A DNA stretch of 22,545 bases from an archaeon (GTDB lineage: Archaea > Asgardarchaeota > Hermodarchaeia > Hermodarchaeales > Hermodarchaeaceae). Location: assembly GCA_016550425.1 (NCBI GenBank), contig JABXGS010000214.1, positions 1-22,545 of the forward strand. Reading direction: 5' to 3'. The position numbers were made by a program, and so were the translations under genes. This document shows positions 14,488 through 20,917 of the stretch, in pieces; within the stretch, counting starts at the first letter, position 1, and each line of letters begins with the position of its first letter. The notes beneath the pieces are model-generated. The model ran no database searches and was not told where the DNA came from. It saw nothing but the letters and a program-made list of their open reading frames with translations.

Positions 14488-16917
14488 TTATTTCAGGAGG
14501 TGAAGTTCCCGTCGTTTACGTGTGTCAGGAAAAACGACTCTGACTGTCTTGTCATGAGTCTGCCAGAACCAACCTTGAGTTGATTTCTTGAACGAGGTTT
14601 CATCAGAGATGGATGCAAGCATTTCTCCATCCAGCGTAATATGGTTTGGTGGTTGACTGAAGCACCGAAAGATTAAGACATAGATTCGGTTTGCTGGGGT
14701 AAAGCTTCCATCAGGCAATTGAATCGTAAAGATAACTCCTTGGGGCTCTGTGTAGCACCAGTATTGCGTGGTAACGTAGTCACCATTTTGATAATCGAGG
14801 GAGTGATAGTCGTCTTCATAATGGCAGTACTCGATTCCATCTTCACAGTCCAGACAAGGATAGATGTCCAACTGAATCTGATTCACGGCTTCATCCGAAT
14901 GCTGCACCACGGGTTGAAGTGGTAGAATGCATCCACGGCGAATAAAAATGGGACAGACCGTTAAGGGAGTTGGAACTGTGATTGTGGTTGGACCACGATA
15001 GGTCTCTTGGCTATGGGGATCAAACCAGTCACCCTCGGGAAGATAGACTTGTCGAGTAGTAAGACCCTGCTGAAGAACCGGTGCCACTAGGACCGAAGGC
15101 CCAAGTAAGAATTCGTCTTCGATGCTATGACAGCGATCATCTGAAGGAAATTCGAGAATAAGTGGCCGCATTATCGGAACGCCCGTTAGTGAGGCATCTC
15201 GAGTAATATCATAAAGGTACGGTAATAGCATATAACGGAAAGAGATGAACCGTCGGCTGATTTCTTCGACTTCAGACCCGAATTCCCAAGGTTCCTGATT
15301 GGGAGTGCCGTTTGCAGTATGGTTGCGACAAAGTGGACTGAACACCCCTAGCTGGTTCCATCGTGTGAATAATTCGGGTGTTGGCGCCTGATAGAATCCC
15401 CCAATGTCACTGCCAATTAAGGGGATTCCAGCCATTCCGAGATTCAATAATTGGGGAACTGTTTGTTCAAGATGTTCCCAAGTACTATGATTGTCGTGGG
15501 TCCACACAGCAGCATATCTTTGAATTCCCGCCCATCCTGCTCGTGAGAGAATCCAAGGACGTGCATTAGGACGACCCTTCAACATCCCAGCATAGGTAGC
15601 CTGGGTCATGGCTAGCCCGTAGAGGTTGTGAACTTCAGCATTAGTGTAGGCGTGTTTTTCATCCGAGTGTATGATTTTAGCCATTTCCTCATATTCGGGT
15701 GTAAGAAAGACCTGGGGTTCATTTAGGTCATCCCAAATCGCTGCAATTCCGAAGTCAAGTAATGGTTTGTGGAGATTCGCCCACCATTCACGCACTTCGG
15801 GGTTGAGGAAATTCGGGAAAACAGATTGAGTAGGCCAAGTGGTTCCAATGAAGAGTTCGCCGTCTTGTTTACGAAGAAAATAATCGTGTTTAATGCCTTC
15901 TTGATAGACGGTGTACTGATCATCTACTTTTACACCAGGATCGATAATGGTAATCACTTTGAAGCCATCATTCCTCAAATCATCAATCAAGGCTTGGGGG
16001 TCTGGGAAGCTCAGGGGATTCCAGGTGAATACTCGATACTCGTCCATATAGTCGATGTCAATCCATATTCCATCACATGGAATCTTGCGGTTGCGTAGTT
16101 CGGAGGCAATTTCTCGGACCCGTTTATCGGGGGTATAGCTCCAGCGACATTGGTGATAACCTAGAACCCAACGAGGGGGCAAAGACATCTGGCCGGTTAG
16201 TTGACTATAGCTATAGAGGACTTGTTTCGGATCCGGACCAACGATAAAGTAGTAATCAAGTTCGGTATCATTAGCGGTAATGATGTAGTTTTTGGAATCA
16301 GTCGCCCCCATGTCAAAGATAGATTTTGCAGGTGTGTCCAGATAGATGCCGTAGGCGGTGCCATTTTGAATAGCGATGAAGAAAGGCACACAGGTAGAGA
16401 GAGGATCTGAGGTGAGATCATAAATTTGGTAATGATTCCACATTTCCATGCGGGTGCCTCGTTTGTCAAAGCGACCCGTTTTGTGTCCGAAACCGTAGAA
16501 GTGTGATTTTTCTGAGAGTGTCTTCGAGAGCCGAATCTGATTAGCAGAGAACAACATACCTGTCGGGTGACTATCTTCTACAATGGTAATTCCTTGAAGA
16601 TCTAAGAAGCTAAGCCGACATGGACTCCGATACACCTGAATATGCATGGTGGGTGATTGGATTTGCCAGCCTGATTTGGTTTCTTGGATTTCCAAGTGAC
16701 CCACTATTTCTTTTGAAGGTGGAAGAACAATGAAGGAGGAAGTTTCCTTGAACGACGTCTGGGAAGTTGCTTGGATACGAAGTACATGTTTGTCATGTAA
16801 TGATAACCTGAGGATGGCGTTGGTGCATTGAAACGTGACAGCGGTTTCGTCGACATCAATCTGGGTAACATCCCCGATGGAAGTGAAAGTTGTTTGGAGT
16901 TCTTTATTGTGGGTCAT
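14488..16917 (-). CDS. Glycoside hydrolase family 31 alpha-glucosidase-type enzyme
   Basis: This 809-residue retaining alpha-glycosidase has an N-terminal beta-sandwich (about 1-240), a catalytic (beta/alpha)8 barrel (about 245-590) and C-terminal beta domains. The nucleophile is Asp397 in WDDLNEP (395-401). The acid/base is Asp475 in WTHDNHSTW (472-480), where most relatives have WTGDN. WIDIDYMDEYRVFTWN (285-300), SRAGWAGIQRY (458-468) and GSDIGGF (502-508) are further GH31 landmarks. There is no signal peptide, so it acts inside the cell on imported or stored alpha-glucans or oligosaccharides; alpha-xylosidase or another alpha-glycosidase activity is possible. Its start overlaps the stop of the membrane protein gene by four bases (16914-16917), suggesting that uptake and hydrolysis are coupled. 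Confidence 0.93.
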   Translation of the reverse strand: MTHNKELQTTFTSIGDVTQIDVDETAVTFQCTNAILRLSLHDKHVLRIQATSQTSFKETSSFIVLPPSKEIVGHLEIQETKSGWQIQSPTMHIQVYRSPCRLSFLDLQGITIVEDSHPTGMLFSANQIRLSKTLSEKSHFYGFGHKTGRFDKRGTRMEMWNHYQIYDLTSDPLSTCVPFFIAIQNGTAYGIYLDTPAKSIFDMGATDSKNYIITANDTELDYYFIVGPDPKQVLYSYSQLTGQMSLPPRWVLGYHQCRWSYTPDKRVREIASELRNRKIPCDGIWIDIDYMDEYRVFTWNPLSFPDPQALIDDLRNDGFKVITIIDPGVKVDDQYTVYQEGIKHDYFLRKQDGELFIGTTWPTQSVFPNFLNPEVREWWANLHKPLLDFGIAAIWDDLNEPQVFLTPEYEEMAKIIHSDEKHAYTNAEVHNLYGLAMTQATYAGMLKGRPNARPWILSRAGWAGIQRYAAVWTHDNHSTWEHLEQTVPQLLNLGMAGIPLIGSDIGGFYQAPTPELFTRWNQLGVFSPLCRNHTANGTPNQEPWEFGSEVEEISRRFISFRYMLLPYLYDITRDASLTGVPIMRPLILEFPSDDRCHSIEDEFLLGPSVLVAPVLQQGLTTRQVYLPEGDWFDPHSQETYRGPTTITVPTPLTVCPIFIRRGCILPLQPVVQHSDEAVNQIQLDIYPCLDCEDGIEYCHYEDDYHSLDYQNGDYVTTQYWCYTEPQGVIFTIQLPDGSFTPANRIYVLIFRCFSQPPNHITLDGEMLASISDETSFKKSTQGWFWQTHDKTVRVVFPDTRKRRELHLLK

Positions 16918-17699
16918 TTGTTTTCACTAGCCTCCATCGATGGGGGCCTTGGGGTGAGGAGTCCATAGTCCTGTATCAATGGTATTTCTGTTCGTGGGAG
17001 CAGGCGAAGCAGACTAAATCCCACCGTGATAGAAAATAGTGTTCCTAGAACGACTTTAGTGGGTGTGATTATCCCTGCGGTGATCCATATCCAGTAGAGG
17101 GCATCAGGAGTTAACCCATAAAAAAGCCAATAGGTCTGCCCGGGAACCAGTACAAATACACGAAATAGGATATCTGCTTCAAGCCCGATAATCGCTGCAA
17201 AAAGGAGCAGAAACCATACACTTGTCCAACGATTCGATGGCCACCAGCTGCGACTCATTAAAATAGAGAACAGAAGAAGAAGCCCAAAGGCAAGTAAAAT
17301 ATCCCAGATTCCGATGATCGGTAAAGTCCAAGACACAGGATACAGGAGATAACCACCCAGCAATATGGCGTATATGACGAGCACTGGTTTCCAGCGTCGT
17401 TGAAAAATGAGAGCGGCACATAAGGTTCCGACACACGCGCCTAGCATGAAAACTAGCTCAAAGGGATCTCGAAAATAGATGATGTGCCCAAGCAGACTGC
17501 CGAATCCTACTGCGAGGAATCCAAAGAATGGACCCAGTAATACCCCGATGAGGGGGCCAAACAGAAAAATCCAGGAATCCCAGATGCCCCCATAAAACCC
17601 AGGAAGCATGGGGATAACATCGAAGACTGTAATAAGCGCAATAAATACTGCGAGATAGGCGACTATACGACTCCGGATTTTTCCTATTTCGAGCACCAT
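16914..17699 (-). CDS. Polytopic membrane protein, possibly ECF-transporter S-component-like
   Basis: The 261-residue protein has about seven to eight hydrophobic helices (about 11-29, 41-60, 61-76, 83-100, 104-121, 130-148, 159-176 and 200-232). The first 100 residues, with FDVIPMLPGFYGG, GPLIGVLLGPFFGFLAVGFG and a small-residue-rich third helix, resemble substrate-binding S components of energy-coupling-factor transporters. Those usually have six helices and about 180-220 residues. The resemblance is by eye and weak at family level. An A/T-rich box (CTTAAATC on the minus strand, about 17727-17734) lies about 26 bases before the ATG, so the transcript could be leaderless. It overlaps the GH31 gene by four bases. 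I infer a role in taking up the compound the glucosidase acts on; it could be an unrelated membrane protein. Confidence 0.72.
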   Translation of the reverse strand: MVLEIGKIRSRIVAYLAVFIALITVFDVIPMLPGFYGGIWDSWIFLFGPLIGVLLGPFFGFLAVGFGSLLGHIIYFRDPFELVFMLGACVGTLCAALIFQRRWKPVLVIYAILLGGYLLYPVSWTLPIIGIWDILLAFGLLLLFSILMSRSWWPSNRWTSVWFLLLFAAIIGLEADILFRVFVLVPGQTYWLFYGLTPDALYWIWITAGIITPTKVVLGTLFSITVGFSLLRLLPRTEIPLIQDYGLLTPRPPSMEASENK

Positions 17700-17759
17700 A
17701 TCGTCCGCTTACCCCTATCTTCGTGATTTAAGCTCTCGTCTCATTCTAGCGACTGATTG

Positions 17760-18458
17760 TTAAAGCACTTGCCGAGCAAATTGAAGCGATAGTTTGATTT
17801 CACGCTGCCCATCTTTCATCGCAATGCCCATGTGCCCGGGAAGCAGCATCTCAACGGGCAAACTTGCTAGACGTTCAATGGATTCTTTGAGAATCTGTCC
17901 GTTTCCTGTGGGAAAGTCGACTCTACCAAAGGACCCATGACGAAATACCACATCCCCTGAAATCAACAACTTGTGTTTCGGTTCAAAGAAGCATAAACTG
18001 CCAGCACTATGTCCAGGCGTGAGCAATACTTCGAAGGAATATTGTCCGACTTCGATTTTATCCCCTTCGTGGAGTTTCTTGGCAACTGGGATTGGGGGCA
18101 GGCGTTGTCCCAACATACTCCCCAAAACAATAGTGTCATCGCCTTTCTCCAGAAGCGTTCCCTCCTCTTCTGACACCCACACTTTAAGATCTTTTAGTCG
18201 TCCTTTAAATTCGGGAACTGACCCTGAATGATCTAAATGTGTATGCGTCAAAATGAGCCGGTCCATCTGTTTGAGATCCAATCCTAACTCGTTAATCGCC
18301 TCAACGGTATCTTTGAAAAAATGATGAATTCCAGCATCAAATAACACAAACTGATCTCCATCTTTAACTAAGAAGATATTACTATCCGGTAGCATTCCTT
18401 CCCGCGCCATAATCCAATAAAAATCATCCAAGACTTTTTGAACTGTTTTTGCAGCCAT
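17760..18458 (-). CDS. MBL-fold hydrolase, glyoxalase II-like
   Basis: This soluble metallo-beta-lactamase-fold hydrolase has the ligand set of the glyoxalase II branch: THTHLDHSG with His72, His74, Asp76 and His77, then His150 (TPGHSAGS), Asp169 (ISGDVVF) and His209 (LLPGHM). The pattern HGSFGRVDFPTGN (174-186) is typical of small archaeal and bacterial members. I chose ATG 18458 (232 residues) because GGTG lies about nine bases before it. Starts at 18485 (ATG) or 18488 (TTG) would add about ten hydrophobic residues without a ribosome binding site. The substrate is not evident; thioester or phosphate-ester hydrolysis is usual. A TATA-like ATTTAAAG sits at about 18566-18573. Confidence 0.85.
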   Translation of the reverse strand: MAAKTVQKVLDDFYWIMAREGMLPDSNIFLVKDGDQFVLFDAGIHHFFKDTVEAINELGLDLKQMDRLILTHTHLDHSGSVPEFKGRLKDLKVWVSEEEGTLLEKGDDTIVLGSMLGQRLPPIPVAKKLHEGDKIEVGQYSFEVLLTPGHSAGSLCFFEPKHKLLISGDVVFRHGSFGRVDFPTGNGQILKESIERLASLPVEMLLPGHMGIAMKDGQREIKLSLQFARQVL

Positions 18459-18531
18459 CGCGATTAACACCACTGAGGTATGCATCAAGAAGTTGATTAT
18501 TTCAGCTAGCGTTCCGTCTGCTGACCTTCAT

Positions 18532-18573
18532 CAAAAGCTTTTGCCACTTGCCTCCTTGTCTTCGTCTTTAAAT
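18532..18573 (-). promoter_or_regulatory. Putative promoter with palindrome, upstream of the glyoxalase II-like gene
   Basis: On the minus strand ATTTAAAG (18566-18573) looks like a TATA box preceded by a purine-rich GGGGG. A start about 25 bases downstream would fall at about 18540-18545, on or beside the perfect 12-base palindrome CAAAAGCTTTTG (18532-18543). A palindrome at a start site is a typical place for an archaeal repressor to bind. Both elements are short, so this is tentative. Confidence 0.25.
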
Positions 18574-18624
18574 CCCCCGATAATATCCAGACCTAGAACC
18601 AGATGATATGCAGATACATACCAA

Positions 18625-18757
18625 AGGAGTACCCACCCTTATACTCAAATCTGCGACAAGAACTGATGAGCTCTCCCAGATCCAAAACGGATCGTGAAGA
18701 GACTAACCTCTCTTCGTCCCAGTCCTTAAGGCCCGCAAGGGCCTTAACCTCTTTTTT
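18625..18757 (+). ncRNA. Candidate structured noncoding RNA
   Basis: A chain of stem-loops fills a gene-free gap: GAGTA/TACTC (18627-18631 with 18642-18646), GATCC/GGATC (18679-18683 with 18689-18693), GAAGAGA/TCTCTTC (18696-18702 with 18709-18715) and TTAAGGCCC/GGGCCTTAA (18726-18734 with 18739-18747). The last is followed by a T tract. Three details favour the plus strand: the T tract follows the last stem, that stem's loop is GCAA (GNRA type) only in this direction, and the third stem is lengthened by two G-U pairs only here. The 5' end is unknown. It does not match tRNA, SRP RNA, RNase P RNA or a box C/D guide that I recognise. Expression is not shown. Confidence 0.3.
18726..18757 (+). 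terminator. Hairpin plus T-tract terminator-like element
   Basis: A perfect nine-base-pair stem TTAAGGCCC/GGGCCTTAA with GCAA loop is followed by CCTC and six T residues (18752-18757). This is a textbook intrinsic terminator on the plus strand, although no recognisable plus-strand protein gene lies before it. In the minus direction, downstream of the molybdoprotein gene, the hairpin has no T tract. Confidence 0.5.
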
Positions 18758-18766
18758 GCGCGAATC

Positions 18767-19339
18767 TTATCGTTCAGCAAACCGCTGTTCAAGCCACGGA
18801 TCTGCGCCTTGATGATAACCCCGTTTCTCCCAAAAGCCCAGTACAGCTTCTGTTAGAAAACTGATTCGCCGCACCCATTTCACACTTTTCCAAGCATAAA
18901 GCCGTGGAACAACGAGGCGAAGGGGCCAGCCGTCTTCAATGCGGAGTGGCTCATCATTACGGTTCCAAGCCAAGATTACGTCATCTTCCATCGCAACTTC
19001 CAAATTGATGCCTGATGTGTACTCGTGTTCCGCGTAAAAGAGAACAAATGTTGCTGAAGGTTTTGGCTTCACAATTTTAGTAATTTCTTTGAAAAGCACA
19101 CCTTCCCACTTATTATCAGGCACCGACCAGGTCTCAACGCAATGGAAATCACTGAGCTGGGTTGTCACGGGAAGGGTCTTTAGTTCCTCGTAGGAGAAGG
19201 TATGGGGGTTTTTGACTTCACCATTGACGGTGAGAGTCCAAGTTTCGGGATTGAAGGGTTCTGGCATGCGTTCGGCAGTGCGGACAGGAAATCCGGTAAT
19301 CCATCGTTGACCGGGTGGGAGGCGGGGTTTCCGTGACAT
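18767..19339 (-). CDS. Sulfite-oxidase-fold molybdopterin-dependent oxidoreductase
   Basis: The 190-residue protein consists of the molybdopterin-binding domain of the sulfite oxidase / MsrP (YedY) family. Cys67 in DFHCVETWS is the expected molybdenum-ligating cysteine. GWPLRLVVPRLYAWKSVKW (137-155) is the second signature, and FWEKRGYHQGADPW (169-182) ends the domain as in many small archaeal and bacterial relatives. It lacks the heme and dimerisation domains of full sulfite oxidases. There is no Tat or Sec signal, so unlike YedY it appears cytosolic. Substrate and electron partner are unknown. GAGGT shortly before ATG 19339 supports the start. It may be transcribed alone from a TATA box near 19380. 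No cofactor synthesis genes are nearby. Confidence 0.88.
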   Translation of the reverse strand: MSRKPRLPPGQRWITGFPVRTAERMPEPFNPETWTLTVNGEVKNPHTFSYEELKTLPVTTQLSDFHCVETWSVPDNKWEGVLFKEITKIVKPKPSATFVLFYAEHEYTSGINLEVAMEDDVILAWNRNDEPLRIEDGWPLRLVVPRLYAWKSVKWVRRISFLTEAVLGFWEKRGYHQGADPWLEQRFAER

Positions 19340-19378
19340 GGACGTGACCTCGGTAGATGTCTCGCACGGTTAGAGTTC

Positions 19379-19384
19379 ATATAA
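19379..19384 (-). promoter_or_regulatory. TATA box for the molybdopterin oxidoreductase gene
   Basis: The minus strand reads GGTTATATGAAC across 19376-19387, a good TATA element. A start about 25 bases downstream falls near 19355, leaving a leader of about 16 bases that holds the GAGGT ribosome binding site before ATG 19339. The spacing agrees with typical archaeal promoters. Confidence 0.38.
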
Positions 19385-19488
19385 CCTTCGGATTATCCTT
19401 TGACTCTTCTATATTGAGTGGAGATGCCGCATTGAGTAGGAATAAAAAGTCTGCTGTCAGGATTCAAAGAGTTCTGGAGGCTTCACAT

Positions 19489-19719
19489 ATGAGAAGTTAC
19501 TTGACAATATATGTGAGTAGTGAGGGTGCAGCGCCTAGCGAAGTCGTTGAGCGACTCATGCGGATGGGGTTTCAGCCTGTGGCAGGAAATTACGATTTTG
19601 TTATCGAGTGGGATGAGAACGGCACGGTGCAGGATATGATTGAGGTGGCGAATCAGGTCCATGCTACGCTGAAGGGCTGCAAGGTTATTTTCAAGATGGA
19701 ATCAGTCCCGTCGAAGTGA
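19489..19719 (+). CDS. Small protein with predicted beta-alpha-beta-beta-alpha-beta (ferredoxin-like) fold
   Basis: I chose ATG 19489 because a strong GGAGG (19476-19480) lies eight bases upstream; the longer frame from 19357 adds 44 residues that look non-coding. The 76-residue product reads as strand SYLTIYVSS, helix PSEVVERLMRMG, strands FQPVAG and YDFVIEWD, helix TVQDMIEVANQVHATL and strand CKVIFKMES. This order matches ligand-binding domains of the Lrp/AsnC (RAM) or ACT type, here without a DNA-binding part. It could be a small-molecule sensor or a subunit that pairs with a regulator elsewhere. An A/T-rich AATAAAAAG at about 19441-19449 may be its TATA box. It is divergent from the molybdoprotein gene and convergent with the M29 peptidase gene (15 bases between stops). 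Confidence 0.72.
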   Translation: MRSYLTIYVSSEGAAPSEVVERLMRMGFQPVAGNYDFVIEWDENGTVQDMIEVANQVHATLKGCKVIFKMESVPSK

Positions 19720-19734
19720 GATTTAAGACCTTCA

Positions 19735-20844
19735 TTATTCGATGACTTTCCTGAGGAACTTACCGTTTTTGTAGAAGAGCTCATTATCCGCAAAGATCTT
19801 CCCGTCTTTAGTCATATCCGCGAGAATATCCCAATGAATGGCTGATTCGTTTTTGCCACCACTTTCCTCAAAGCCATTACCAAGAGCGCAGTGGATTGTT
19901 CCAGTGAGTTTCTCATCGAAGAGAATGTTTTTCGTGAACTTTGTGATGCCAGGATTCGTTCCAATTGCGATTTCACCGAGTCGCTTCGCTCCATCATCAA
20001 TACTCAGTATGTGATCGAGCAGGTCTTGTCCCTCCTCGGCAGTGGCTTTGGTGACTACTCCCTTCTCGAAGGTAAGGGTAATGTCTTCGACTTCTTTTCC
20101 CATGAAAATACCTGGATACGAAAACCGGATGGTGCCTTCGACACTATCTTCGATAGGAGATGTGAATACCTCGCCATCGGGCATATTCAAGTGTCCGTCG
20201 GCGTTGACCCAATTTCGACCAGTGACTTTGGCTGTGAGGTCGACGTCGCTACTTTCGAAGCGGATCGTGTTCTTGGTGTTGAGATAATTGGTGATTTTGG
20301 CTTGTTTTTTACTTAGTTGTTGCCAGAGTTTCACAGGGTTAGGTTTGTCCACGAGGCACGCTTTGTAGACAAATTCTTCGTATTCCTCAGTGCCCATGTT
20401 ACCCTCTTGAGCCAGGCTGGATGAGGGGTAGGGAACGAGGGCGTACCAACCCTGTTTGAGTCGAGCAGTAAATCGTTTGTGGATTTCAGTTTGCGCTTTT
20501 GCTGCACGAGCTTGTTTTGCTGGGTCAACGTTAGCCATCGCTTTTCGGTTATCAGATGAGAAGACGACGAGGTAACTGTCGAGTTTGTCAATCATTTCGA
20601 GGATTATTGGATTAACGTAATCGAGTTGGTGGTCTTGGGCATATTTGAAAAAGATTTCTTGCGCACGGGGAAGATAAATCCTAGTAAAGGGGTGACCGCC
20701 AGCTTTCATGATTTCCCGGGATAATTCGAGGACTAAGGGTTCAGCAAAAGCAGGGGCGCTCACTCCGACTAAATCACCTTTTTTGACGCCGAGTGAGTAT
20801 TCAACGGTGAGTTGAGCTAATCGTGAAATACGCTCATCAACCAT
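19735..20844 (-). CDS. M29-family aminopeptidase (AmpS/aminopeptidase T-like)
   Basis: This 369-residue cytosolic metal-dependent aminopeptidase has the expected ligands at Glu236 (VEGTIRF), Glu291 (LGEIAIG), His318 (TIHCALGN), His337 and Asp339 (AIHWDI). The segment LGNGFEESGGKNESAIHWD is strongly family-like. The conserved active-site Tyr seven residues after the first His ligand is Phe325 here, by my alignment. I chose ATG 20844 since AGGTGA lies about eight bases upstream and the protein then begins like its relatives (MVDERISRLAQ); the longer frame to 21000 runs into the ATPase gene. It follows the P-type ATPase gene after 73 bases and may be co-transcribed. Together with MetAP and the M20 enzyme it is the third peptidase of the window. 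Confidence 0.9.
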   Translation of the reverse strand: MVDERISRLAQLTVEYSLGVKKGDLVGVSAPAFAEPLVLELSREIMKAGGHPFTRIYLPRAQEIFFKYAQDHQLDYVNPIILEMIDKLDSYLVVFSSDNRKAMANVDPAKQARAAKAQTEIHKRFTARLKQGWYALVPYPSSSLAQEGNMGTEEYEEFVYKACLVDKPNPVKLWQQLSKKQAKITNYLNTKNTIRFESSDVDLTAKVTGRNWVNADGHLNMPDGEVFTSPIEDSVEGTIRFSYPGIFMGKEVEDITLTFEKGVVTKATAEEGQDLLDHILSIDDGAKRLGEIAIGTNPGITKFTKNILFDEKLTGTIHCALGNGFEESGGKNESAIHWDILADMTKDGKIFADNELFYKNGKFLRKVIE

Positions 20845-20917
20845 AGTATGTTCACCTTGAAGGTGGTCGTGAATATGCGATGTTAATTGGAAAAAGGTTT
20901 GCATTAGAACCATACGC

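Noticed and set aside
18660..18720. Hammerhead ribozyme core (CTGATGA ... GAA) in the gene-free gap
   Set aside because: The bases between CTGATGA and GAA do not form the required stem II beginning next to the core, and the sequence after the third stem cannot pair with the bases before CTGATGA to form stem I.
18603..18812. Open frame of 69 codons on the plus strand through the hairpin region
   Set aside because: It has a skewed composition, runs across a perfect hairpin and T tract and into the antisense of the molybdoprotein gene, and has no recognisable protein pattern.
19891..20316. 141-codon plus-strand frame opposite the M29 aminopeptidase gene
   Set aside because: It is antisense to a gene with intact metal-binding motifs, and no ribosome binding site or family resemblance is visible.
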